Positions 48,542-57,040 of a DNA stretch of 64,000 bases are shown in pieces. Origin of the DNA: Pseudomonas fluorescens (GTDB taxonomy: Bacteria; Pseudomonadota; Gammaproteobacteria; Pseudomonadales; Pseudomonadaceae); assembly GCF_019212185.1 (NCBI RefSeq), contig NZ_CP078138.1:5748501-5812500 (forward strand), in the 5' to 3' direction. Every line of letters begins with the position of its first letter. The first letter of the stretch is position 1. The position numbers were made by a program, and so were the translations under genes. The notes under the pieces are model-generated. The model had not been told where the DNA came from. It saw only the letters and a list, made by a program, of their open reading frames with translations, and did not search any database.

Positions 48542-48636
48542 TGTCAGTTTTCCCCTTGTTATTGTCGGTGCGGCCAATTCTCGTTGCGCATGGCAGCCTC
48601 GATACTGAGCCCACACACACTGCAGAGGAAACACCC

Positions 48637-49185
48637 ATGGCCAAGCAAGCGCTCATCGTAGTCGATATCCAGAACGACTACTTCCCCCAAGGCAAATGGC
48701 CACTGGTGGGTGCCGACGCCGCCGCTGACAACGCCGCCCGCCTGATCCAGGCGTTCCGCGAAGCAGGGGATTCAGTGGTGCATATCCGCCACGAATTCAC
48801 CTCCGAGGAGGCGCCGTTTTTTACCCCGAACTCCGACGGCGCCAAGCTGCACCCGAAAGTGCTCAACCGTGACAACGAACCGGTGGTGCTCAAACATTTC
48901 GTCAACTCGTTCCGCGAAACCGAGCTGAAATCGATCCTCGACGAACAGGACATCAAGGAACTGGTGGTCGTGGGCAGCATGAGCCACATGTGCGTCGACG
49001 GCATCACCCGCGCAGCCGCGGATTTCGGCTACAGCGTCACCGTGATCCACGACGCCTGCGCCACCCGTGACCTGGAGTTCAATGGCGTCGCGGTGCCGGC
49101 GGCGCAAGTGCATGCAGCGTTCATGGCGTCCTTGGCGTTTGCTTATGCCAGCGTGGTGTCGGCTGATGAGTTTCTCGCTGTCTGA
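48637..49185 (+). CDS. Isochorismatase-family cysteine hydrolase
   Basis: A 182-residue amidohydrolase of the nicotinamidase/isochorismatase family. The catalytic triad is Asp10 (LIVVDIQNDYF), Lys86 (VVLKHFVNSF) and Cys119 (SMSHMCVDGITRAA). CAGAGGAAA precedes the ATG. Divergent GlxA-type regulators often accompany such hydrolases. The substrate is not determined; N-carbamoyl or amide compounds are plausible. Confidence 0.88.
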   Translation: MAKQALIVVDIQNDYFPQGKWPLVGADAAADNAARLIQAFREAGDSVVHIRHEFTSEEAPFFTPNSDGAKLHPKVLNRDNEPVVLKHFVNSFRETELKSILDEQDIKELVVVGSMSHMCVDGITRAAADFGYSVTVIHDACATRDLEFNGVAVPAAQVHAAFMASLAFAYASVVSADEFLAV

Positions 49186-49214
49186 GTCCGCAAATCCATT
49201 TTCCCAGGCATAAA

Positions 49215-49247
49215 AAAACCCGCACTTCATACCGAAGTGCGGGTTTT
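49215..49247 (+). terminator. Rho-independent terminator after the cysteine hydrolase
   Basis: AAAACCCGCACTTC (49215-49228) and GAAGTGCGGGTTTT (49234-49247) form a perfect 14-base stem with a 5-base loop and a T-run. It also marks the end of the core-like region. Confidence 0.93.
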
Positions 49248-49249
49248 GC

Positions 49250-49665
49250 TTTATCAGCTTGCCGCTTGCAGCTCGAAACTTACCGCTGCTTCATATGCGT
49301 TATTAATACCATGCATATGAAAAATGGCCATTTGAGCCAATAAAATCTAGCGAATCTAAGAAAAATGTAAAAAAAATCGTAAACTTAATCGCATATTGAT
49401 TCGTTGAACTTTACGAAAAAGGCGGCGTGATGAGTCATCGAGTCAGCAGATGGGGTTGCTCAGTCAAAAAAATAGAGAGAACTTTTACAAAGGCAAAGCT
49501 AAAAATCTTATGCATTATCCAACTTCACCGTAAGCATTGAGGAGGTGCATGTCGATGTTCTGGCATGGGAGGAAGAGCGACCCAACGCGGTCAAAGGCGC
49601 ATGAGATCTGGATTCGATGCCGCAAGAAGTACAGATCGCCATAACGGTTCCCCCAAGAAACGGAT
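49250..49665. other. AT-rich gene-free stretch at the start of the accessory region
   Basis: About 415 bases without a credible gene on either strand and clearly poorer in GC than the preceding 49 kb. It lies just downstream (in reading direction) of the ParS-type antitoxin gene, where a RES toxin would be expected, but no frame long enough is left. No att-like duplication or tRNA was recognised. Confidence 0.5.
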
Positions 49666-50139
49666 TTATTGATAAAGACCAAGGGCAATCCGATCTAGGT
49701 AGTCCTCGACTATCTGAAAGCCTACAGGGTTATCGATAACATCCAGGGGCAGGTCACCTTCCAAATACTTGCAAGGGCGCCCCAGCCATTCATCGGCGAG
49801 CTTCTGAGTGCCAAATACCATAATGGCGTGTTCAAGAACCTTGGCGTACTGGAATGCTAAAGCGCTTTGCTGAGAATTGAGCTGAGCGGGTTGATTGGTA
49901 CTGCCTTGGCGTCGGATAGTTCTTACAGACTTGCCGACAATACGGCTCATGATCGTCTGCTTCGAGTACAAACCCAAGATCGAGAGCATATCCTGCACGT
50001 CTTTTAAGGCGAACCCTTTAATAGTGAGCCTGTAGATCATGATATCGCTGAGCTGGTCGGCATCGGCACGGAACAGGTATTCGGTTGGCTTACGTCTGAC
50101 GGGTGCAGTTTTGACGGTACGGGCTTCGGTGGTAACCAT
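49666..50139 (-). CDS. Xre/MbcA/ParS-type antitoxin (orphan)
   Basis: A 157-residue protein. The N-terminal half is a divergent Xre-like helix-turn-helix (DMLSILGLYSKQTIMSRIVG) and the C-terminal half the MbcA/ParS toxin-binding domain (AKVLEHAIMVFGTQKLADEWLGRP, PLDVIDNPVGFQIVEDYLDRI). Members are cotranscribed with RES-domain toxins that degrade NAD+. The gene has a strong GGAGG and a TATACT-containing palindromic region (50171 onward) that could be its autoregulated promoter. No toxin gene lies on either side, so the antitoxin is an orphan here. Confidence 0.72.
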   Translation of the reverse strand: MVTTEARTVKTAPVRRKPTEYLFRADADQLSDIMIYRLTIKGFALKDVQDMLSILGLYSKQTIMSRIVGKSVRTIRRQGSTNQPAQLNSQQSALAFQYAKVLEHAIMVFGTQKLADEWLGRPCKYLEGDLPLDVIDNPVGFQIVEDYLDRIALGLYQ

Positions 50140-50350
50140 GGTCGTTCCTCCTTGCGCGATGTTTGACGTTAGTATACCGACAAATGTCGCGCTGGAAGGC
50201 CTGTGTTCATAGACGTCTGCTCGAATGCTCGGTCCTGGGAAGCGCTATATCTGCTTAATGCGAATTGACTTAGAAGTCTCGCGCCTCGCAAATCACGGTC
50301 AATAGAATCAAGCGGCGCTCACTGATACTTCTGCCACTAGAGGCGCGATC

Positions 50351-50435
50351 AGCCTTCCGACACCGCCAGAAATCGGCCCTAAGCTGCCGGTGGCGACAGG
50401 CAGAAATCGGCCATTTCCGGTCAGTCGTGAAGGCT
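50351..50435. repeat. Intergenic hairpin repeat (copy A)
   Basis: Imperfect inverted repeat bounded by AGCCTT (50351-50356) and AAGGCT (50430-50435), with the inner core GGTGGCGACAGGCAGAAATC then GGCC (50389-50412). Related cores occur at 53117 and 57072. The rest of the 50140-50640 gap shows no gene. Confidence 0.6.
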
Positions 50436-50640
50436 AACCATCGATCCATGCTGCCCATCTTTACGCTGGCCAGCGTCCGCTTTTGCGTAAGCCAAAAAAA
50501 GCCTTGAGAGGGGCGGCTTTCTTTGCAAGCGGTGGTTGAGAGACCTTGGCTTGCGCTTCCAGCTGGATACAGTCACTGGAGATAATCATACTCGCGCCAG
50601 ACAAAAATGATGACATCGGCTCGTAGAGCAAAGGGAAAGC

Positions 50641-51468
50641 ATGAGCAAAGTAACCAAGAAATCAGTCATTGGTGTTTCTATCGCCATGGCCGTCTCCATC
50701 TCAGCCATCGTTGCTGGACTTCATTTTCAGAAACAAAACCGATACGCCTACAACGCCGCTGTGGTCGAGAAGCTTACGACCTTGCCGTTTGAGACCAAAG
50801 CACTCACTGAAGAGCAAAAGTCCAAGGCGCTAGATGTCAACCAGGTCAAAAACCGCGCTTTGGTAACTGCCGGCCTCGCTCAGAACTATGACTTACCCGA
50901 ATTCACACGGGAATATGTGCTTCTGCACAATGAAAACAAGGACAGTCCAAAAGATGAGTTCGAAGCACGTCGACGCTCATCAGAAGGCAGGTCTGCTGGC
51001 GAAGAGGCCTTCAGGAAATACCGGGCTGAGTTTGGAAAAACCGCGCCTCGATTCCTCACTGCGAGCGCAGTCATCACACTAGGCCGCTATGACTTCAAGG
51101 CCCAGGCTTTCAATGTGAGAACACCGCAAGGTCGTGGAGGGCCCTTCCCGGCTGCATTTTTCCGGAATATCAGCGATCCAGGCCTGGTGCGTGGGGCTGG
51201 CTCCAGCAGTTTTGAGCGAACAGTCTCCGCAACAAGAGCCTATCAAGTCTCCCTACGCATGTGGGCTGTTCGTGAAAGCGTGGCAAAGGACATCGACACC
51301 GAACGCTTCGCAGTCTATGCAAAAAGCTATTTTGATACGTTGTTCTCTACGTCAACGGGAAAGGGGTTGATGCTTTACTGCGTCCAGGTCGATTTGTTTG
51401 CAGATCCTGAAATGACAATCCCCCTCGGTTCCCAAGGCTGCAACAGCTTCAACGTCACAAGGCTCTAA
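50641..51468 (+). CDS. Membrane-anchored protein of unknown function
   Basis: A 275-residue protein with one N-terminal hydrophobic helix (VIGVSIAMAVSISAIVAGLHF), then an extracytoplasmic domain with charged middle (EFEARRRSSEGRSAGEEAFRKYRAEFGK) and a beta-rich C-terminal half (AVITLGRYDFKAQAFNVRTP, LMLYCVQVDLFADPEMTIP). The ATG follows AAGGGAAAGC. Two cysteines near the C-terminus (YCVQ, GCNSF) could form a disulfide. I do not recognise the family. Single gene in the accessory region. Confidence 0.6.
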   Translation: MSKVTKKSVIGVSIAMAVSISAIVAGLHFQKQNRYAYNAAVVEKLTTLPFETKALTEEQKSKALDVNQVKNRALVTAGLAQNYDLPEFTREYVLLHNENKDSPKDEFEARRRSSEGRSAGEEAFRKYRAEFGKTAPRFLTASAVITLGRYDFKAQAFNVRTPQGRGGPFPAAFFRNISDPGLVRGAGSSSFERTVSATRAYQVSLRMWAVRESVAKDIDTERFAVYAKSYFDTLFSTSTGKGLMLYCVQVDLFADPEMTIPLGSQGCNSFNVTRL

Positions 51469-51749
51469 TTTTCCAACGTATCCAAATCTCAATCATATTG
51501 GTCAAAATAGCAGGAGGGTGCAATGAACCCCCTTGCCGGCTGCATGAGCAACTTATGGCGGAGAGAGCACAATTACGCAGTCTCGTTCGCTGACCTTGAC
51601 TCGGCGTCTCAGTCGGACAGCATCGGCTGCGGGATCGAATCAATGTGGCATAAATTCCTTAACTGTTCGCTGCGTGAATATCTGCCGGTTACGACCGGCC
51701 GGTATGGGTCGGACAGCGACGGTCTGGCATCGACCGTCGCAGTGGGTGG
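51469..51749. other. Gene-free stretch before the recombinase
   Basis: 281 bases with no convincing gene; includes the GC-rich palindromic text CCGGTTACGACCGGCCGG near 51689. Nothing further is supported. Confidence 0.4.
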
Positions 51750-52370
51750 TCAGACTTCGGTCTGTTCCGCCAATTCCAGGGCGTCATCGACCTCGATTCC
51801 CAGGTATCTGACGGTGCTTTCAAGCTTCGTATGACCGAGCAGGAGTTGGATAGCTCTCAGGTTCTTCGTCCTGCGATAGATCAGTGATGCCTTGGTTCGC
51901 CGTAGCGTGTGGGTACCGTACATAGTTGGGTCAAGGCCAATGGCTGTCACCCAGGCTTTGACTATTCGAGCGTATTGCCTGGTGGAGAGATGATCTGAGT
52001 CGTGCAACCGGGTCGGAAACAAGAAGTCCTCACTGCGGAGTTGGGCCTGATGCATCCAAGCCTCCAGAACCGTTCGGGTTTGCTCAGTGATTTCAAATTG
52101 CACTGAGTGCTGAGTTTTCTGCTGCATCACCATGGCCCGTGACGACACATGTTCCCCATGGGCTATGTCTCGTACTCGCAGCTTGGTTAAGTCGCAGGCA
52201 CGCAGTTTGCTGTCGATGGCTAGGTTGAAGAGAGCCAGATCCCGTGTCTTCTCCGCAAGCTGGAGCCTGACCCGGATGGCCCAAATATCTCTGACTCGGA
52301 GCGGGGTTTTCTGCCCGACAAGCTTTCCCTTGTTCCAAGGCTGATGGCTGCATGTAGCAATAGTGTTCAT
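51750..52370 (-). CDS. Catalytic-domain-only tyrosine recombinase (copy 1)
   Basis: A 206-residue integrase consisting mainly of the catalytic domain: the first arginine in DSKLRACDLTKLRV, the HxxR box in YGTHTLRRTKASLIYR, and LLGHTKLESTVRYLGIE with the nucleophilic tyrosine. It lacks the usual N-terminal core-binding domain; the short N-terminus is MNTIATCSHQPWNKGKLVGQ. Complete motifs suggest an active enzyme of a small integrase family common in Pseudomonas accessory DNA. A second copy starts at 63942 in opposite orientation, and the 40 bases before each ATG are nearly identical. Substrate sites are not known. Confidence 0.85.
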   Translation of the reverse strand: MNTIATCSHQPWNKGKLVGQKTPLRVRDIWAIRVRLQLAEKTRDLALFNLAIDSKLRACDLTKLRVRDIAHGEHVSSRAMVMQQKTQHSVQFEITEQTRTVLEAWMHQAQLRSEDFLFPTRLHDSDHLSTRQYARIVKAWVTAIGLDPTMYGTHTLRRTKASLIYRRTKNLRAIQLLLGHTKLESTVRYLGIEVDDALELAEQTEV

Positions 52371-52528
52371 GGTTTGTCCTCCACGTTGAGGGAGGACAAG
52401 GATGGATCAGTCACACAGCGTGGGGGGCGCTATCCGACCCGAAGCCGCCCTTCGTGAAGGGCGGAGATCGGCCAAAAGCAAACCTGTAGGAATCATCCAA
52501 TACGGCGTCAAGAAGTTTCAGTGAAGGA

Positions 52529-52927
52529 TCAGCCGCAGACTTCGCGCAAAGGAATTCTTCCCTTTAGTTCAAGCCAATAAGCCCCCTTAAAAAGTACGAT
52601 ATCTCCACTCGTGAAGACTTCATTTCTATTAAAAGTCTGAACGGCGCGTGGTGCCGCACCGCTGTCAACCGCTTGGCACATGATCAGATAACAAGCAGCG
52701 CCCGCTTGAACCAACTTCACATGACGCAAGCGCTCATCAGCCCCTAGGTCATGAGAAGGTGGGGTTTCTTCAGAAATCCAGATGAATCGTTTCTCTTCAA
52801 TTTTCTGCGTTCCATCCTGCCAGACACGCATAAAAACAGTTCCGTCTGACGCCCTGACACTTCCCCACGACCAGCGCACGTTGTTAAGTGGAGCACCAAG
52901 TTTTTCGAACATTTCGGCTTGACTCAT
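52529..52927 (-). CDS. Protein of unknown function next to the RT locus
   Basis: A 132-residue soluble protein, MSQAEMFEKLGAPLNNVRWSWG at the start, ending LELKGRIPLREVCG. The second ATG (52927) is preferred because AAGGA lies eight bases upstream. The pattern RWSWGSVRASDGTVFMRVWQD recalls the N-terminal part of certain HNH-endonuclease-associated proteins, but no nuclease motif is present, so this is only a recollection of similarity. It is divergent from the reverse transcriptase genes. Confidence 0.55.
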   Translation of the reverse strand: MSQAEMFEKLGAPLNNVRWSWGSVRASDGTVFMRVWQDGTQKIEEKRFIWISEETPPSHDLGADERLRHVKLVQAGAACYLIMCQAVDSGAAPRAVQTFNRNEVFTSGDIVLFKGAYWLELKGRIPLREVCG

Positions 52928-53116
52928 TTTCAGCATCCTTAGAATTCACGATCAGAGTGCACAACAGCCGTTCGCGCGTCCTAACATTTTAAAAACTCAA
53001 AAAATTTCCGAATTGGATTGCATCATCTTGTTCGCTAGTACCTTGAATAGCTGAGAGGAGTCGGCTTCTGCCGTCCCGAATTTTAGCTTTCGGCGCAGAA
53101 CCCCCCCCAAATATGA

Positions 53117-53147
53117 CGGTGGCGACGGGCAGAGATCGGCCCAAAGC
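53117..53147. repeat. Intergenic repeat core (copy B, half element)
   Basis: CGGTGGCGACGGGCAGAGAT followed by CGGCCCAAAGC repeats the core of the hairpin at 50351-50435 with few changes; the mirrored half is missing. The rest of the 52937-53363 gap is gene-free and must contain the RT promoter, which I cannot place with confidence. Confidence 0.55.
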
Positions 53148-53363
53148 GCCCCCATCGGATGACTTGAAAGTCAGAAGACTCTTCAACCAATTGCGGATTC
53201 GTTGGAGATTTTGCATTGGGAGGGTGTGCAGCTGAAACGAGCATTGCCCAGCCAAATCTGTCTTTAGACCGGTACCGCGACTCGCAAATCGGGTACAGTC
53301 CCATAGTGAGCATATCGAAATAGCTACTTAACAAGAATAAATTATGGAAGGGTCATATTGTCT

Positions 53364-54710
53364 ATGGATCAGTCTTTCTCAATAAAGAATCTTAATGATC
53401 TGCTCAAAGGTGATAGAGAGAAGGGTGGAGATCTTGAAGAACGGTATATTCCTGCTGCCTTCGATATAAGAGTAAAACTCTACGAATTGAACAAACTTAG
53501 ATCATTTTCGAAGTACCGATTCCGCACTGGGAAAATTACGCCAGCGCTCTATGAGAAGCGTATATCACGCCTGGCGCTGGTTATAGACAAGCGCAAAATG
53601 CAGCACGGCCGCTTAATTGATCTTGAGCTTGAGAGAGTCTCTAAGATAATTAGTGGAAAAGAATTCAGAATAAATGTAGCTCTACTACCAGCTCTCGTTG
53701 GCGGGAAAAAAGTTTACGGAGTCGGGAATAGTTTAGATCAAGTTCTCGCGATTAGATTTGTTCAGAGAACACTGAAGGTTCTTTATGAGATCCGCATGCC
53801 GTCACGCGATATACTAGTTAGTCAAATAAAGTCATTGGCTTTAGATGGCGTACCGAAATACATAATAAGGTCGGACGTCGAGTCGTTTTATGAGTCTGTC
53901 AGACACAAGGAATTGCTTGATGGAATTCACCAGGCCCCGGAGCTATCGGTACTGATTAAAAGAATTTTAACGAGACTAATGAAAGATTATGTCGTCGTTT
54001 CTGGGGACGAAAACGGATTGCCCCGCGGCATAGGAATAAGTGCATACCTATCTGAGATATATCTGTCGAGTATTGACGCTGAAATTAGACGGCAAGATGA
54101 TTTATTTTATTACGCCAGATATGTTGATGACATGGTTCTTATGTACGCCCCTCAGCGAAAGGAACTCGCAGCGAAATATTTAGAGACTCTCAGTGAAATA
54201 CTTCGTGGAAAGGGGCTAAAATTTAACGATAAAACGAAAACCATTGATTTGCTCGATGAGTTCAAAGGTAAATTTGATTACCTTGGATATACATTTGACG
54301 TATCTAGTAGCTCTTCCGGTGTGCAACTGAGTCAAAGAAAAATTAATAAATATAGATCGCGCATCGATAAGGCTTTCTCAGATTACAACTCAAAGTTCAC
54401 ATTCATTCCGGAGAAGTCTGAAGAGGAATTGATACTCAGGTGTCTTTTTTTAACCGGTAATATGCGCTTGTTTAATAGGAAAAGCAACGCCTTCATCGGT
54501 GTCTACTTTAGTAACAAATATATAACTGATGCCAGCCAGCTTTCCGGGCTAGATCACTATTTTCGCAACAAACTAAAAAGCGTAGCTAGTCCATCATTGG
54601 TTAGAAAGCTCTCGAAACTATCTTTTGAAAAAGGTTTCAAGGAAAAATTATTTAGAAACTTTGATTCCAAGGAGCTTTCAGAGCTTTCGCGAGGTTGGAA
54701 GCATGTCTAG
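53364..54710 (+). CDS. drt3a: Defence-associated reverse transcriptase, Drt3a-like
   Basis: First RT of a two-RT locus that fits DRT type 3. About 448 residues. RT motifs in order: motif A IIRSDVESFYESV (Asp171), motif B GLPRGIGISAYLSEIYL, motif C YYARYVDDMVLMY (Tyr253-Asp256), motif D-like KGLKFNDKTKTIDLL, motif E-like FDYLGYTFD. So the polymerase centre is intact. The start is uncertain: ATG at 53364, or TTG at 53358 with better-spaced AAGGG. The gene is AT-rich relative to the host, indicating transfer. It overlaps the next RT gene by 8 bases. Placement in DRT3 rests on the pair arrangement and downstream RNA candidate; other UG-class RT assignments are possible. Confidence 0.8.
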   Translation: MDQSFSIKNLNDLLKGDREKGGDLEERYIPAAFDIRVKLYELNKLRSFSKYRFRTGKITPALYEKRISRLALVIDKRKMQHGRLIDLELERVSKIISGKEFRINVALLPALVGGKKVYGVGNSLDQVLAIRFVQRTLKVLYEIRMPSRDILVSQIKSLALDGVPKYIIRSDVESFYESVRHKELLDGIHQAPELSVLIKRILTRLMKDYVVVSGDENGLPRGIGISAYLSEIYLSSIDAEIRRQDDLFYYARYVDDMVLMYAPQRKELAAKYLETLSEILRGKGLKFNDKTKTIDLLDEFKGKFDYLGYTFDVSSSSSGVQLSQRKINKYRSRIDKAFSDYNSKFTFIPEKSEEELILRCLFLTGNMRLFNRKSNAFIGVYFSNKYITDASQLSGLDHYFRNKLKSVASPSLVRKLSKLSFEKGFKEKLFRNFDSKELSELSRGWKHV

Positions 54711-56751
54711 AAAAAAAGCATTATCTATAAATTTTCCTGTAGAGCGGGTGGTGTTGTCTGATGTGCTTCCATATGAAGTTCCGATAGTCTTTTCGAATAG
54801 GTACTTTTATAGATTCCTATGTGAGCACGATGTTAAATTTAACGGAAATAGAATTTCATGGAGGTATCGCGATGACGTGCTGGACCATCTTGTAAAAATG
54901 GCTTTAGGTGTTCAGTCAACTAAGGTTGTTAAACATATTGCCGACAATGACAGATCTGTATCCTTAATTGACCTAGACAAATCAGACCTTGTTCATACCG
55001 TTCCTTTCGTCTTCTCGACTACGCATAAACAGGATCAGTTGCGCCAGTTGTCGCTAATGCATCCTAAGGGTCAGTTACTGGTGGTAGACTTCTACGACCA
55101 ATTTAAAGATCTGATGATATATTACACTGGTCGAAGTGAATTCAGTCTGCGATCACCAAGACGAGTTGCTGGGTGCACTTATATTGACTTTCGCTCGCAA
55201 ATTGAGCGACAGGATAAATCTGATACTTTGGTAGAAGTAGATGGCGAAAACTATGAGAACTTGAAGTCTTTTTTCGTATATGAGCGCTTCAGTAATGTTT
55301 TCAAGTTTTACGAGTCGAGAGAACATCTCCTAAGCGAACGTGATTTCCGAAATCTTACGAAATTCGACGTTTCAGGATGTTTTGATAGCATATATACTCA
55401 CTCGTTAGCATGGGCGATATACGGAAAAGATTTTGCCAAGCAGAATCTTAAAACTATATTAGGGTCATTTGCGGGCAAATTTGACTCATTGATGCAAAGG
55501 TTGAACCATAACGAAACTAACGGAATACTAATCGGCCCTGAGGTTTCAAGAATTTTTGCTGAAATAATCCTCCAGGCAGTTGATATTGATATTGCAGGTA
55601 AATTGCTTGAAAAGGGATATGTACATAACACGGATTTCAAAATTTATCGCTACGTAGATGATTACTTTGTCTTCTATAATAGTGACGAAGTTTGCCATCA
55701 AATAAAAATGACACTTCAGGAAAGCTTAAAGCTATATAAGCTATCATTGAACAAGGGAAAGGAGGAAACTCTAGGTCGCCCTATAATCACGCCGATATCT
55801 ATCGCAAAAAAGCGTATCTCAGATCTTTTTGATCGTGCACTAGTCTATGAAATCGCTTCAGAAGTGAAGGATGGAGAAACCTTGCCACGGGGGCAAATTT
55901 ATATTGGCAGATCTTCGCTTATAACGGACTTTAAGTCCATTCTTGCAACCTCTGGCGTTAACTACGGCGAAATTCTCAATTACTCCCTTTCAGTCGTCGA
56001 ACGCAAAATAGGCTCTTTGATTGATTCTTATAAAAAAATAGAGAAAGTCAGCGGTACCGATAAGAGTTTTTCAAAGTCAATGGAAGCTCTTCTAGGTTTT
56101 GTGTTTTTTATCTATGCGGTATCGCCAAAAGTCAACACAACCATTAAGCTTTGTCGAATATGTCAGCGCGTTCTTTCTTTCTATAAGGTAGAGCCCATAG
56201 GGTTAAGCTATGAGGCATTGATCTCGCAAGTGATATACGAAAGATGCCGAAGTGTTATGGATCATAATTCAGATGGCAAAAGTGCGAAAATTGAGGTTAT
56301 GTATCTTCTGGTTTTAATGCGCCAACTTGGTAAAAACTACCGTATAGATGAAAAAGTGCTTGGCTATAGCTTCGGCTTTGAACTTTTAGATGGTCATTAT
56401 CAAGCGAAATCTAGTCTGAATTATTTCTCCATAGTGACTCTTCTTTTTTATATAGAGAACAAATCTCGTTATTCATTACTAAGAAGCGCTTTGGAAAAAC
56501 ATATACTGGAGAGATTCAGGCTGAAGCAGGACTCGTTGGTCGGTGACTCTGAAATGATTCATTTAGCGTTAGATCTTACCGCATGCCCCTTCGTGAGTAA
56601 CGAGACCAAGATCAGGATTTTACAGTTATACGGCTTGCCTGCAAACTACCTGCTGAGAATTCAAAAGTATAGCGAGTATTGGTTCACCAAATGGGGAGAA
56701 TTCGATTTTTCTAAAGAGCTAGACGCTAAGGTTAGTCAGGAAGTATATTGA
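54703..56751 (+). CDS. drt3b: Defence-associated reverse transcriptase, Drt3b-like
   Basis: Second RT, 682 residues from the ATG at 54703, which overlaps the drt3a stop (ATGTCTAG). RT motifs: A LTKFDVSGCFDSIYTHSLAW (Asp222), B TNGILIGPEVSRIFAEIIL, C IYRYVDDYFVFYN (Tyr317-Asp320), D YKLSLNKGKEETL. The roughly 300-residue C-terminal part beyond the palm is mostly helical with no known nuclease motif. An upstream TTG at 54625 would intrude deep into drt3a and is rejected. AT-rich like its partner. Known DRT3 systems pair two dissimilar RTs with a ncRNA and protect against phage; function here is inferred from that similarity. Confidence 0.8.
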   Translation: MSRKKALSINFPVERVVLSDVLPYEVPIVFSNRYFYRFLCEHDVKFNGNRISWRYRDDVLDHLVKMALGVQSTKVVKHIADNDRSVSLIDLDKSDLVHTVPFVFSTTHKQDQLRQLSLMHPKGQLLVVDFYDQFKDLMIYYTGRSEFSLRSPRRVAGCTYIDFRSQIERQDKSDTLVEVDGENYENLKSFFVYERFSNVFKFYESREHLLSERDFRNLTKFDVSGCFDSIYTHSLAWAIYGKDFAKQNLKTILGSFAGKFDSLMQRLNHNETNGILIGPEVSRIFAEIILQAVDIDIAGKLLEKGYVHNTDFKIYRYVDDYFVFYNSDEVCHQIKMTLQESLKLYKLSLNKGKEETLGRPIITPISIAKKRISDLFDRALVYEIASEVKDGETLPRGQIYIGRSSLITDFKSILATSGVNYGEILNYSLSVVERKIGSLIDSYKKIEKVSGTDKSFSKSMEALLGFVFFIYAVSPKVNTTIKLCRICQRVLSFYKVEPIGLSYEALISQVIYERCRSVMDHNSDGKSAKIEVMYLLVLMRQLGKNYRIDEKVLGYSFGFELLDGHYQAKSSLNYFSIVTLLFYIENKSRYSLLRSALEKHILERFRLKQDSLVGDSEMIHLALDLTACPFVSNETKIRILQLYGLPANYLLRIQKYSEYWFTKWGEFDFSKELDAKVSQEVY

Positions 56752-56970
56752 GCAGGATGCATCACGCACATAGAAGACCGTTTGCGGTCGCACACACCAG
56801 CATCATGGCCCGGTTGTTCTATGCACGAAAACCTTGCCTCGTTGAATCCTCGTGAGTTCTGCGGTCTTGACTCCTTCACTTTCCTCATAGCTTTAGGCCT
56901 ACCAGGGGAGTGAAGGAAGCTCGATTACTTCTGCATTTCAATGCGCTATGGATCGCTGCATAGCTTTATA
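56752..56970 (+). ncRNA. Candidate DRT3 non-coding RNA with CACACAC tract
   Basis: The stretch right after drt3b has no gene but clear structure. CATAGAA (56769-56775) can pair with TTCTATG (56817-56823), enclosing the hairpin GACCG-TTTG-CGGTC (56776-56789) and an unpaired CACACAC at 56791-56797. A second long hairpin pairs TCCTTCACT (56872-56880) with AGTGAAGGA (56909-56917), and GCTATG/CATAGC (56945-56964) may end the RNA. The tract fits what I recall of DRT3, whose RNA carries an AC-repeat template for GT-repeat synthesis. Ends are approximate; expression is not shown. Confidence 0.55.
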
Positions 56971-57040
56971 ACGCTTTGAATATTTAGATAAAAGTCCTCT
57001 GTAGCATAATTCTAATCGCCAGTTACGCGTCGCCCGCAGT

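Noticed and set aside
49250..49665. RES toxin gene downstream of the ParS-type antitoxin
   Set aside because: No reading frame of adequate length or RES motif on either strand.
53364..56751. Retron or group II intron
   Set aside because: Two unlike RTs overlap, there is no msr-msd palindrome pair ahead of the RT and no intron domain V or maturase region.
53364..56970. Diversity-generating retroelement
   Set aside because: No template/variable repeat pair, accessory Avd gene or C-type lectin target is visible.
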